The notes under the pieces: generated by a model | What the model saw: the letters and a program-made list of their open reading frames with translations, nothing else | Told to the model about the DNA's origin: nothing | Database searches by the model: none | NCBI RefSeq assembly: GCF_040151475.1 | Contig: NZ_JBDKWG010000147.1 | Span: forward strand, 124,001 to 188,000 | Source of the DNA: CAXBNB01 sp040151475 | GTDB lineage: Bacteria; Bacteroidota; Bacteroidia; Cytophagales; Cyclobacteriaceae | DNA: 64,000 bases | Direction of reading: 5' to 3' | Program-made: the position numbers and the translations under genes | In this document: in pieces, positions 1 through 7,757 of the stretch | How the letters are laid out: every line of letters begins with the position of its first letter | How positions within the stretch are numbered: the stretch's first letter is position 1

Positions 1-610
1 CTTCTCCGTCAACTACTTTCACTTTAGGAATGAATCCTATGTCATGAATAAATGAGATGCCTGTATCGGCATCACTAGATGAAAATGAAATTTTGAATTT
101 TCTGCCCATTTCCTGACACACAGGATTTCTCAGGAAGTAACGGAAAGTTTCTTCTGCATAAGGAGATACATCAAATGGTTCTTGTGGATCTATGCCTGAC
201 TTAGGAGAAGCTGTTACATTTCTTACTGTATTGCCACAAGCTTCACGAGTTGTTATACTGTCTTGTTCCAATTTCGCCCACAACTCAGGAGTTTTTTCCA
301 GACTTACATAGTGAATTTGTATATCTTGTCTGGTGGTAGCATGCAAATTTGCACTTCCGTATTCAGTGGAGATATCAGCGATTCGTTTCATCTGACTGGT
401 AGTCATTCTGCCAAACGGAATCTTGATTCTTACCATCTGTACCCCTGGTTGCCTCTGACCATAAACACCCCTTGCCAGCCTTAAGCTTCTAAACTTGTCC
501 GGGTCAATTTTCCCCTCCTTAAATAGCTCAATTCTATTCGCCAGGTCAATAATGTCTTTCTCAACGACAGGGTTGTTGAGGTCTTCTAGTTCACTTCTAA
601 AACTTCTCAT
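1..610 (-). CDS. Nitrite/sulfite reductase, siroheme/4Fe-4S type (N-terminal part, runs off the window)
   Basis: The gene starts at ATG 610 on the minus strand and is cut by the left edge, leaving about 203 residues. The translation shows the ferredoxin-like half-domain of the nitrite/sulfite reductase family, with the hallmark TTRQDIQIHYV at about residues 92-102. The start of the siroheme/Fe-S domain follows (REACGNTVRNVTASPKSGID, about 123-142). These enzymes reduce sulfite to sulfide (or nitrite to ammonia) in the cytoplasm. Assimilatory sulfite reduction is favoured because the leader encodes a cysteine-run peptide and cysH lies in the same window. The cluster C-terminal half and the siroheme-ligating cysteines are outside the window, so nitrite cannot be excluded. 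Confidence 0.85.
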   Translation of the reverse strand, partial: MRSFRSELEDLNNPVVEKDIIDLANRIELFKEGKIDPDKFRSLRLARGVYGQRQPGVQMVRIKIPFGRMTTSQMKRIADISTEYGSANLHATTRQDIQIHYVSLEKTPELWAKLEQDSITTREACGNTVRNVTASPKSGIDPQEPFDVSPYAEETFRYFLRNPVCQEMGRKFKISFSSSDADTGISFIHDIGFIPKVKVVDGE

Positions 611-634
611 CTTTATCTTTGTGTTATGCAACAA

Positions 635-668
635 AAAAGCCTTTCTCATTAATTTAAGAAAGGCTTTT
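635..668 (-). terminator. Leader terminator/attenuator hairpin before the sulfite reductase
   Basis: A perfect 12-bp stem (635-646 with 657-668) with a 10-nt loop is followed on the minus strand by a T-run (638-633). It lies between the leader ORF stop (689) and the reductase ATG (610), so on this transcript it would stop RNA polymerase before the gene. Leader segment 715-706 can form ten contiguous pairs (three G-U) with the 5' arm at 665-656, giving a mutually exclusive antiterminator. The hairpin could also serve as the distal glmM terminator. Confidence 0.75.
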
Positions 669-688
669 GTTATATTTTATATTTAAAA

Positions 689-787
689 TCAAAATAATAA
701 ATTGTAACCCTTCTCTTGCATATATATACAACAGCAGCAATATGTCAATTTATCAGTTTGGGTAATATCGTCTAATCTCTGAATCAT
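689..787 (-). CDS. Cys-rich leader peptide (32 aa), candidate attenuation peptide
   Basis: An uninterrupted short ORF, ATG 787-785 to TGA 691-689, encodes 32 residues. Residues 17-20 are four consecutive cysteines (codons TGC TGC TGT TGT at 739-728). It sits about 30 nt downstream of a candidate promoter and ends about 20 nt before the 5' arm of a terminator hairpin preceding a sulfite reductase gene. That is the architecture of classical leader-peptide attenuators, where the regulatory amino acid is the pathway product. There is no clear Shine-Dalgarno, which is usual in Bacteroidota. The remainder of the peptide is not recognisable. The ORF is seen directly; translation and regulation are inferred. 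Confidence 0.7.
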   Translation of the reverse strand: MIQRLDDITQTDKLTYCCCCIYMQEKGYNLLF

Positions 788-825
788 TAATGTCTGCTAA
801 GAACGCAAAATATAATTTCAAGGTT

Positions 826-833
826 CAAAGATA
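826..833 (-). promoter_or_regulatory. Candidate -7 box (TATCTTTG) for the sulfite reductase leader
   Basis: TATCTTTG on the minus strand fits the Bacteroidota -7 consensus TAnnTTTG exactly. The implied start near 819 would give an approximately 210-nt leader containing the Cys-run ORF and the terminator. No good -33 TTTG is seen at the usual distance, so the call rests on the -7 box and position. Confidence 0.45.
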
Positions 834-938
834 ATGTAGAAAAATTTAAGGTAATATTTAAAACCTTCTTCTTTTGCAAAAAAGTATTCCCACCAAAAAG
901 GATCGAATGTCCCTTATCCCGATTTAAACCCAATAGGG

Positions 939-2330
939 TCAAACACTTTCAGTCACGATCTCTTTAATATCCATCATTAGTTTATTGGCCAAATGTTCAG
1001 CAGTTGACAAACTTTCTGATTCTGAATAAATCCTAATAATAGGCTCAGTATTTGACCTTCGTAAATGAACCCACTCCTGATCAAATTCTATTTTTAAGCC
1101 ATCTACCTCATTAATCGGTTGTTTCTTATATTTTTCCTTGACAGCTTTCAACACACCATCTATATCCATTTCTGGGGTTAGTTCAACTTTATTTTTTGAA
1201 ATATGATAATTAGGGTACATTCCTCTGAGCAGCGAAGCACTTTTTCCAAACTTAGCCAAATGACTCAAGAACAAAGCAATCCCAACCAAAGCGTCTCTGC
1301 CATAATGCAGCTCCGGATAAATAATACCTCCATTTCCTTCACCACCAATTACCGCATTGGTTTCCTTCATTTTGGTCACTACATTTACTTCACCTACTGC
1401 GGATGCTTCGTAACTACCTCCATTTTTTAACGTGATGTCTTTCAATGCCCTTGTGGATGACAAGTTGGAAACTGTATTTCCTTTCACATTCTTAAGTACA
1501 TAATCAGCAATCATTACCAAAGAATATTCTTCACCATAAGGCTCTCCCATTTCAGATACAAACGCTAACCTGTCCACATCCGGATCTACCACTATTCCCA
1601 AATCAAAACGCCCGGCTTCTACTTCCGAACAAATTGTTGTAATATTTTCCGGAAGGGGTTCGGGATTGTGAGGAAATTGTCCGTTGGGTTCACCGTAAAA
1701 TATCTCGAAATTTTTAACACCCAGTTTTTCAAGTAGCAATGGTATTGCAATTCCGCCCGTAGAGTTCACAGCATCAACAGCGATTTTAAAATTCCTTCCG
1801 GTAATGGCTTCTAAATTAACCAAAGGCAGTTCAAGGATTTTATCGATATGATATTCTATATACGAATCGTTAGTAGTATAATTGCCCAAATCCTTACTCT
1901 GTGCATAGACCACTTGCCCACTTTCAGCAATCTCCAAGACTCTTTGCCCTTCTTCTTCGGAGATAAACTCACCTGTTGCATTGAGTAATTTCAACGCATT
2001 CCACCCAACAGGATTATGGCTTGCAGTGATGATTATTCCTCCCCCTGCATTTTCTACGGGTACAGCCATTTCCACAGTAGGGGTAGTCGAAAGTCCCAAA
2101 TCCACTACGTCAATGCCCATGGCCTGAAGTGTGGAAGAAACCAATTGTGTTATATATTTTCCTGACGGACGTGCATCACGCCCGATCACTATTTTTTCTA
2201 TACCTGAGTTGTCTTTCACCAATTGGCCAAATGCCGAGGTGAATTTTACAACGTCGTTAGGAGTCAAGGCTTCACCCTCAAGTCCACCTATTGTTCCCCT
2301 GATACCAGAGATTGATTTAATTAGAGCCAC
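939..2330 (-). CDS. glmM: Phosphoglucosamine mutase
   Basis: This 463-residue alpha-D-phosphohexomutase has all four family signatures: the phosphoserine loop TASHNP (102-107, Ser104), the metal loop DPDVDR (about 250), the sugar-specificity loop GEGNGG (about 335) and the phosphate loop RRSNTEP near the C-terminus. The short length and GEGNGG loop are those of the Bacteroidota enzymes annotated GlmM, which convert glucosamine-6-phosphate to glucosamine-1-phosphate for UDP-GlcNAc and peptidoglycan. Phosphomannomutase activity remains possible because the family is promiscuous. It is transcribed alone, with a consensus -7 box 28 nt upstream of the ATG. Confidence 0.9.
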   Translation of the reverse strand: MALIKSISGIRGTIGGLEGEALTPNDVVKFTSAFGQLVKDNSGIEKIVIGRDARPSGKYITQLVSSTLQAMGIDVVDLGLSTTPTVEMAVPVENAGGGIIITASHNPVGWNALKLLNATGEFISEEEGQRVLEIAESGQVVYAQSKDLGNYTTNDSYIEYHIDKILELPLVNLEAITGRNFKIAVDAVNSTGGIAIPLLLEKLGVKNFEIFYGEPNGQFPHNPEPLPENITTICSEVEAGRFDLGIVVDPDVDRLAFVSEMGEPYGEEYSLVMIADYVLKNVKGNTVSNLSSTRALKDITLKNGGSYEASAVGEVNVVTKMKETNAVIGGEGNGGIIYPELHYGRDALVGIALFLSHLAKFGKSASLLRGMYPNYHISKNKVELTPEMDIDGVLKAVKEKYKKQPINEVDGLKIEFDQEWVHLRRSNTEPIIRIYSESESLSTAEHLANKLMMDIKEIVTESV

Positions 2331-2357
2331 TTTTTATAACCTGTTTAAATGGGGGCG

Positions 2358-2365
2358 CAAATGTA
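2358..2365 (-). promoter_or_regulatory. Candidate glmM -7 box (TACATTTG)
   Basis: TACATTTG on the minus strand matches TAnnTTTG and lies 28 nt upstream of the glmM start. The -33 region is not a good TTTG. Confidence 0.5.
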
Positions 2366-2450
2366 GGTAAAGCACACCATACCCTGAAGAAAAATTCTTT
2401 TTTTGAAAAGGATTAAATTAGTTGGAGGAGCAAAATATACTTTAATATGC

Positions 2451-2681
2451 TTATTTAAACTTGTTCATTACTTTGGTCACTTCTGATTCAGGATTGCCAC
2501 AAGCTTCTCCTGCTCCTACTGTTTTGCCACAGTACCCACATGCCTCACCTGTTTTGTTCAGGTATGGGTTTTGCGATGCGCAAGTGCCTTTGAACTCACC
2601 TTTTTTTAAAAAAATAAGCCGTACAGACATCATTATAAAAAATAGCGCAATAAATCCGATTCCTAGTAATACAGTTGTCAT
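2451..2681 (-). CDS. Small Cys-rich membrane protein, NqrM/DUF539-like
   Basis: This 76-residue protein has one N-terminal transmembrane helix (residues about 3-25), a basic junction, then a segment with GTC, ACGYCG and EACG motifs carrying four cysteines (about 34, 48, 51, 60). The layout (one helix, a short K-G-[ST]-C motif, a C-x2-C pair) resembles NqrM/DUF539, the small membrane factor needed to mature the Na+-translocating NADH:quinone reductase, proposed to deliver Fe to its subunits. No nqr genes lie in the window, so the role is tentative; a generic membrane-anchored metal-binding protein is the alternative. It has its own consensus promoter at 2700-2707. Confidence 0.6.
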   Translation of the reverse strand: MTTVLLGIGFIALFFIMMSVRLIFLKKGEFKGTCASQNPYLNKTGEACGYCGKTVGAGEACGNPESEVTKVMNKFK

Positions 2682-2699
2682 ATTTAAAATATCTTAGTG

Positions 2700-2707
2700 C
2701 AAAATTA
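2700..2707 (-). promoter_or_regulatory. Promoter for the NqrM-like gene (-7 TAATTTTG)
   Basis: TAATTTTG on the minus strand fits TAnnTTTG. A CTTG lies 18 nt further upstream as a near-consensus -33. The implied 5' untranslated region is short (about 10-15 nt). Confidence 0.55.
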
Positions 2708-2768
2708 GACATTATTGAATAAATACAAGTGTTTTCAATTAACACTTTTAATATATAAACAATTCCCA

Positions 2769-3575
2769 ATGACCGATACTAAGTCAATTTCAGACCCCAA
2801 AAGAGCCGAAAAACTTAAAGCATTTGACCGATTGCTTACCATTATGGACGAACTGAGGGAAAGCTGTCCTTGGGATAAAAAACAAACCTTAGAAACCCTG
2901 AGGTACCTTACAATTGAAGAAACCTACGAACTGTCTGATGCCATTTTGGAAAATGATTTGGAGGAAGTAAAAAAAGAAATTGGTGACCTGATGTTGCACA
3001 TGGTGTTTTATGCCAGAATTGGGTCTGAAAAAGGAGCTTTTGACATAGGGGATGCGCTTAACGGCATATGTGAGAAATTGATTTACCGTCATCCTCATAT
3101 ATATGGGGACACCAAAGTGGAAAATGAGCAGGAAGTAAAGGCAAACTGGGAGAAACTAAAACTCAAAGAAAAAGGAAATAAATCCGTGTTGGGAGGAGTT
3201 CCGGGATCTTTACCGGCGCTAGTAAAAGCAATGAGAATCCAAGAGAAAGCCCGAGGAATTGGTTTTGATTGGGAAAAGAAAGAACAGGTATGGGAAAAAG
3301 TACAGGAAGAAATGACTGAGTTTGGGGAAGAACTTGAAAAAGGAAAAACCAGTACAGAAGCAGCAAAAGAAGAATTTGGTGACCTATTGTTTTCATTGGT
3401 CAATTATGCCAGATTCATCAACATAGATCCGGAAGAGGCATTGGAAAGAACAAATAAGAAATTTATCAAGCGGTTTCAGTATTTGGAATCTGAATCAAAA
3501 AAAGACGGTAAAACAATATCTGATATGTCTTTGACCGAAATGGACAAATATTGGGAAGCTGCAAAAAAACTATAA
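2769..3575 (+). CDS. mazG: Nucleoside triphosphate pyrophosphohydrolase MazG
   Basis: MazG hydrolyses (d)NTPs to monophosphates and pyrophosphate for nucleotide-pool sanitation. The protein shows two MazG repeats: CPWDKKQT followed by EETYEL and the EIGDLMLH helix in the N-terminal half, then GIGFDWEKKEQVWEKVQEE with EEFGDLLFSLVNYAR in the C-terminal half. The acidic EExxE/ExxD residues that bind Mg are present. The ATG at 2769 is preferred over an in-frame ATG at 2715, because the 18 extra residues look like untranslated AT-rich leader; this gives 268 residues, close to E. coli MazG. It is first in an operon with ispF (10-nt gap) and mnmD. Confidence 0.93.
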   Translation: MTDTKSISDPKRAEKLKAFDRLLTIMDELRESCPWDKKQTLETLRYLTIEETYELSDAILENDLEEVKKEIGDLMLHMVFYARIGSEKGAFDIGDALNGICEKLIYRHPHIYGDTKVENEQEVKANWEKLKLKEKGNKSVLGGVPGSLPALVKAMRIQEKARGIGFDWEKKEQVWEKVQEEMTEFGEELEKGKTSTEAAKEEFGDLLFSLVNYARFINIDPEEALERTNKKFIKRFQYLESESKKDGKTISDMSLTEMDKYWEAAKKL

Positions 3576-3585
3576 GTCCATTGAC

Positions 3586-4080
3586 ATGAAGCCAAATATA
3601 AGAATAGGATATGGATATGACGTGCATCAACTGGCACTTGATATACCATTTTGGATAGGGGGCATACAAGTTGATCACCACTCAGGGGCATTCGGACATT
3701 CGGATGCGGATGTGTTGATCCATGTAATCTGTGATGCACTACTTGGTGCGGCAAACATGCGGGATATTGGCTATCATTTTTCTGATAAGGACCCAAAATA
3801 CAAAGGAATCGACAGCAAAATCTTACTTAAAGATGTAGTAGCTCTGATCAAAACCAAAGGTTACCTTATTGGAAACATTGATTGCACCATTTGCCTGCAA
3901 GAACCAAAAATCAATCCTTATGTCCCGGAAATGAAAGCTTGTCTGGCCACAGTAATGGGCATAGACGAGGAGGATGTGTCCATAAAAGCTACTACAACAG
4001 AAAAATTAGGTTTTGTAGGGAAAGAAGAAGGAATTGCTGCACATGCAGTAGCGTTGATTTACAAATCAGAAAATGCTTGA
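3586..4080 (+). CDS. ispF: 2-C-methyl-D-erythritol 2,4-cyclodiphosphate synthase
   Basis: IspF makes the cyclic diphosphate intermediate of the non-mevalonate isoprenoid pathway. The 164-residue length is typical. The metal and substrate motifs are clear: GYGYDVHQL near residue 5 (Asp and His zinc ligands) and FGHSDADVLIHVICDALLGA (about 37-56) with the conserved HSDADVLxHAxxDA pattern. The C-terminal KATTTEKLGFVGKEEGIAAHA matches the CDP-binding segment. It overlaps mnmD by 8 nt, so the two are probably translationally coupled. Confidence 0.95.
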   Translation: MKPNIRIGYGYDVHQLALDIPFWIGGIQVDHHSGAFGHSDADVLIHVICDALLGAANMRDIGYHFSDKDPKYKGIDSKILLKDVVALIKTKGYLIGNIDCTICLQEPKINPYVPEMKACLATVMGIDEEDVSIKATTTEKLGFVGKEEGIAAHAVALIYKSENA

Positions 4081-4753
4081 AATAATTAAAACCAAAGACG
4101 GCTCACATTCTTTACTGATTCCTGAAATGAATGAAACCTATCATTCTACCCACGGGGCACTAACAGAATCAAATTATGTATTTATAGACAAAGGATTAAA
4201 ATACTACGTTGAAAAAGAGGCTACAACTCCGAACAATCACATCAATATACTTGAAGTAGGTTTTGGAACCGGCCTCAATGCACTGCTCACCAGTATTTAT
4301 GCCAATACCCACAAACAATTAGTCAGTTATTTCTCTTTGGAAACAAATCCAATTGACCCGTTGATATTGGAGCAACTCAATTACCACAAACTCATTGACG
4401 ACACGAAAGGTCAAGAGTTATTTCAATCCATACATGCCTGTGAATGGGAAAAATTGGTTGAAATAAATAAATACTTTAGTATTAAAAAAATCAATCAGGC
4501 TTTACAAGAGTATTCCGGTGAAACTGAACTTTTCGACCTGGTTTACTTTGATGCATTTGCTCCTTCCCGACAACCAGAAATGTGGGACATTACGTTGTTT
4601 GAAAAAATATATGGTTTAATGAAAAAAGGCGGAGTACTTGTAACTTATTGTGCACAAGGTCAATTCAAACGTGACCTAAAAGCCTGCGGTTTTGAGGTTG
4701 AAAAAATACCAGGGCCACCCGGCAAAGCAGAAATGACCAGGGCTTGTAAATGA
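4073..4753 (+). CDS. mnmD: tRNA 5-methylaminomethyl-2-thiouridine methyltransferase MnmD
   Basis: This 226-residue class I SAM-dependent methyltransferase matches MnmD, the methyltransferase half of E. coli MnmC, which completes mnm5s2U34 in tRNA wobble positions. Diagnostic segments are YHSTHGALTESNYVFI near residue 25, the SAM loop ILEVGFGTGLNALL (about 59-72) and DLVYFDAFAPSRQPEMW (about 153-169). The C-terminal PGPPGKAEMTRA is the usual MnmD ending. The FAD-dependent MnmC1 half is absent, as in most stand-alone MnmD proteins. The start overlaps ispF by 8 nt. Confidence 0.92.
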   Translation: MLEIIKTKDGSHSLLIPEMNETYHSTHGALTESNYVFIDKGLKYYVEKEATTPNNHINILEVGFGTGLNALLTSIYANTHKQLVSYFSLETNPIDPLILEQLNYHKLIDDTKGQELFQSIHACEWEKLVEINKYFSIKKINQALQEYSGETELFDLVYFDAFAPSRQPEMWDITLFEKIYGLMKKGGVLVTYCAQGQFKRDLKACGFEVEKIPGPPGKAEMTRACK

Positions 4754-5302
4754 CCCTTTCCTTGCTCTTCATTGTAACCAAAGAAATCAAAAAACATTTT
4801 TGGCACCCATAAGATTAGCATGTTTAACTTGATGAGATGCCTGCCTTCGCAGACATGACAGCAATAGCTGTAGAACGGGATATTTATTTTCAATACACTA
4901 CTGATAAATATTCATAATCTCTTTGCGATCTATATTTTTTTAATTAAAATTAAACGTTATTTATATTAATATTTAATAGTTAACAAACAAGGCAAACGCA
5001 TTTGCAAATTCTTTTTACCCCCTGAATTCAGGGGTATATTAGGGTTACTGTTACTTTAAAAGATACCACAACTGGTATCATATCCGTTATTTTAAGTCCT
5101 TTTGTCATTTCGACGAAGGAGAAATCTTTCTTATTGACCTGCAATAAACAAAGAAGGTTTCTACCTGTTGGGAAACATGGCCTCCAAAGTCGGGATGACA
5201 AGGTGGCATTTGCTTAGCCTGACGGCTATGGCAACTGGTGCGATAAGGAGCTTTTTTAGATGCGTTTGCCTTAAAAAGGCATTAATAACAAACACCTAAC
5301 TT
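4754..5302. repeat. Gene-free region with nested inverted repeats (4989-5272 element)
   Basis: No plausible gene is seen in these 549 bases. A 13-bp perfect inverted repeat (4989-5001 and 5260-5272, AAGGCAAACGCAT) brackets 284 bp. Inside it is an imperfect 13-bp inverted repeat (5102-5114/5189-5201, TTGTCATTTCGAC, two mismatches) like the TGTCATTTCGA-type palindromes common between Bacteroidota genes. An 8-bp direct repeat TAACAAAC occurs at 4981-4988 and 5286-5293, outside the bracket. Another small palindrome lies near 4839-4857 (TGCCTGCCTTCGCAGACA). It could be a non-autonomous palindromic element; no transposase is present. Confidence 0.5.
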
Positions 5303-7543
5303 ATGAAACATTTATTGTTAATTGTTATCGCAGCTTGTGTATACGTAAATGCACTTGGTCAATCTTCTAAAATCGGAGTAAAATACGAAGGGGTGATTAT
5401 CAATAATACCGGAGCATCTACTCCGGATCCTTCTGCTGTGCTAGATGTCAACTCTCAGGATAAAGGAGTGATCTTTCCCAGGCTTACAGCAGAACAAAAA
5501 AACCAAATCACTAATCCGGCTGAAGGTTTGTTGATCTATAATCTTACGACAAAGTTTTACGAATACTTTAATGGTACAGAGTGGCTGGTATTTGGGACAG
5601 CTCAAATACCCCCTAATGCCCCCTCAGGATTAGTAGCCACCTTTGTAAGCATATCTCGCATAGATTTATCCTGGACTGATAACTCTGATGATGAAACAGG
5701 GTTTATAATAGAAAAGAGAATTGGGGCAGGCGGCACATGGACAGAAATAATAACAGTAGCAGCAAACACGACTACTTTTTCGGATGACGATCTCGGGTCA
5801 GAATTTAGCGAAGGAGAAACTTATTATTATCGACTAAAAGCCACTAATAATGGGCTATTAAGTGAATGGAGCAATGAAATCAACGTTTCTATCCCCCCTT
5901 TCATTTCTACCTGGAAAACAGATAACGCTGGCACATCAGGCAACACACAAATTAAACTGCCACTGGAAAGCAGTGGCACTTATAACTTCAGTGTGGATTG
6001 GGGGGATGGCAATAGTGATGTCATTACAGCATGGAATCAAACAGAAACTACGCACACTTATGCCACATCAGGAACCTATACCGTATCGATAGCTGGTACT
6101 ATAAACGGATGGAGATTCAACAATACTGGTGACAAATTAAAAATAACAAATATAAGCCAATGGGGCAGCCTATTATTGGGAAACAATGGCGGATATTTTT
6201 ATGGGTGCTCTAACCTTGACCTCACAGCTACAGATACTCTTGACACCAGTTCTATTACTAATTTTAGCTCTGCATGGAATTACTGTAAAAGTTTAACCGC
6301 TTTCCCTTTAATTGATACAAGTGCTGGCACTGATTTTAGCTCTGCATGGAATTACTGTTCAAGTTTAACCTCTTTTCCTTTAATAGATACAGGCTCTGGC
6401 ACTAATTTTAGTGTTGCATGGTCTCGCTGTTCAAGTTTAACCTCTTTTCCTTTAATTGACACAAGCTCTGGCACTAATTTTTCTAGTGCTTGGAGTTCTT
6501 GTAATAACCTAATTTCTTTTCCTTTAATTGACACAAGCTCTGGCACTAATTTTTCTAGTGCTTGGAGTTCTTGTAATAACCTAATTTCTTTTCCTTTAAT
6601 AGATACAAGTGTTGGTATCGATTTTTCTTACGCTTGGGGTAATTGTTCTAGCCTAACATCCTTTCCATTAATAGATACCAGTGCTGGTACTAATTTTTAT
6701 GATGCTTGGAAATATTGCTCTAGTCTAACATCTTTTCCGTTAATAGATACCGGTGCTGGTATCTTCTTTTCGGATGCTTGGAAAAATTGTAGCTCCTTAA
6801 CATCCTTCCCTTTACTAAATACTAGCTCTGGAATGTGGTTTTTACGTACTTGGGAAAATTGTAGTTCTTTAACTTCCTTTCCGTTAATAGATACCAGTTC
6901 TGGTACTACTTTTAGTCGAGCTTGGAGGAATTGTAATTCCCTAACATCATTTCCTTTACTAAACACCAGCGTTGCTACCAATTTTTCTTACGCTTGGTCG
7001 GAATGCACCTCATTAACATCGTTTCCATTGTTAGATACAGGAAGCGGAACTGATTTTTCTTACGCTTGGTCATTATGTACTTCATTAAGCACATTTCCTT
7101 TATTGGACACTAGTGCTGGAATTAAATTTTCAAGTGCTTGGAATGGTTGTAATTCCTTAACATCATTTCCTTTATTAGATGTTAGCTCAGGAGCACTTTT
7201 TTATAGTACATGGTTAGGTTGCAGTGCCTTGACTTCTTTTCCTCAATTGGATACCAGTTCTGGAGGTGATTTTCGTTACACTTGGAGGAATTGTACTTCC
7301 TTAACATCATTTCCTACCTTAGATTTAGAGAAAATGCATAATGGGACAGGTTGTTTTGAAAACACTAATATTGGAGCAACATCATACAGCAATTTATTGG
7401 TGGATATAGAAAGTAAAAACAGCAATACCGGCGTTACATTTCATGGAGGAAATGCAACCTATAATGCTGGAGCATCCACTACCGCAAGAGCGGCACTGGT
7501 AGCAAATTCCTGGACCATCACAGATGGGGGGCAAACGCCTTAA
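5303..7543 (+). CDS. Secreted surface protein with fibronectin-III, PKD-like and 24-residue Cys/Trp repeats
   Basis: The 746-residue protein begins with a signal peptide (to about residue 19, ALGQ). A tail-fibre-like module seen in many Bacteroidota surface proteins follows (SAVLDVNSQDKGVIFPRLT, about 46-64, then IYN and YEYFNGTEW). Next are a fibronectin type III domain (about 108-200), a PKD-like segment (VDWGDGNSD, THTYATSGTYTVSI) and fifteen 24-residue repeats (residues about 329-688) resembling DUF285/BspA-type leucine-rich repeats. Each repeat carries SLTSFPLIDTSSGTNFSSAW and a cysteine. The C-terminus (ATYNAGASTTARAAL) shows no clear T9SS sorting domain. The role is probably adhesion or surface display; the ligand is unknown. 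It converges with the giant gene at 7758. Confidence 0.8.
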   Translation: MKHLLLIVIAACVYVNALGQSSKIGVKYEGVIINNTGASTPDPSAVLDVNSQDKGVIFPRLTAEQKNQITNPAEGLLIYNLTTKFYEYFNGTEWLVFGTAQIPPNAPSGLVATFVSISRIDLSWTDNSDDETGFIIEKRIGAGGTWTEIITVAANTTTFSDDDLGSEFSEGETYYYRLKATNNGLLSEWSNEINVSIPPFISTWKTDNAGTSGNTQIKLPLESSGTYNFSVDWGDGNSDVITAWNQTETTHTYATSGTYTVSIAGTINGWRFNNTGDKLKITNISQWGSLLLGNNGGYFYGCSNLDLTATDTLDTSSITNFSSAWNYCKSLTAFPLIDTSAGTDFSSAWNYCSSLTSFPLIDTGSGTNFSVAWSRCSSLTSFPLIDTSSGTNFSSAWSSCNNLISFPLIDTSSGTNFSSAWSSCNNLISFPLIDTSVGIDFSYAWGNCSSLTSFPLIDTSAGTNFYDAWKYCSSLTSFPLIDTGAGIFFSDAWKNCSSLTSFPLLNTSSGMWFLRTWENCSSLTSFPLIDTSSGTTFSRAWRNCNSLTSFPLLNTSVATNFSYAWSECTSLTSFPLLDTGSGTDFSYAWSLCTSLSTFPLLDTSAGIKFSSAWNGCNSLTSFPLLDVSSGALFYSTWLGCSALTSFPQLDTSSGGDFRYTWRNCTSLTSFPTLDLEKMHNGTGCFENTNIGATSYSNLLVDIESKNSNTGVTFHGGNATYNAGASTTARAALVANSWTITDGGQTP
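6287..7366 (+). repeat. Fifteen in-frame 72-bp coding repeats
   Basis: Units follow each other at exactly 72 bp (24 codons) from 6287, with the last one degenerate. Consensus residues are S-L-T-S-F-P-L-[IL]-D-T-S-[SA]-G-T-x-F-S-x-A-W-x-x-C. Bases 6443-6528 are repeated identically 72 bp later (6515-6600), indicating a recent unit duplication; other units differ mainly at synonymous sites and the exposed x positions. Confidence 0.9.
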
Positions 7544-7567
7544 TGATGGATTTTGACTTACTTCTAA

Positions 7568-7754
7568 CCTGAGTTCGATTAATATTACCAAAAAAACTCG
7601 TAACCGTCACTCAGAGGAGCTTTTATTGGAAAGTGCGATAGGAAGCGACGTGAGAGTCCCTATGAATAAGAGATTCTCACGGCTTTCAACGCAAAGCCCA
7701 GCCCAAAAGCCTCTGAATGACGAGTTTTTGAATAATTTTAGAATCGAACTCAGG
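7568..7754. repeat. Nested palindromic intergenic element (about 187 bp)
   Basis: The outer arms 7568-7580 and 7742-7754 are a perfect 13-bp inverted repeat. The next arms 7592-7601/7720-7729 pair over 10 bp and 7611-7617/7710-7716 over 7 bp, so nearly the whole interval between two convergent genes can fold into one long imperfect hairpin. The right arm abuts the stop of the 7758 gene. It may act as a bidirectional terminator, a MITE-like element, or both. Confidence 0.65.
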
Positions 7755-7757
7755 GTT

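Noticed and set aside
611..833. SAM or other known riboswitch before the sulfite reductase
   Set aside because: No S-box, SAM-II or other consensus was recognised in the leader; the Cys-run ORF and terminator explain the region better.
5303..7543. Phage tail-fibre gene or prophage remnant
   Set aside because: The tail-fibre-like module is common in secreted Bacteroidota proteins, the protein has a signal peptide, and no phage genes are nearby.
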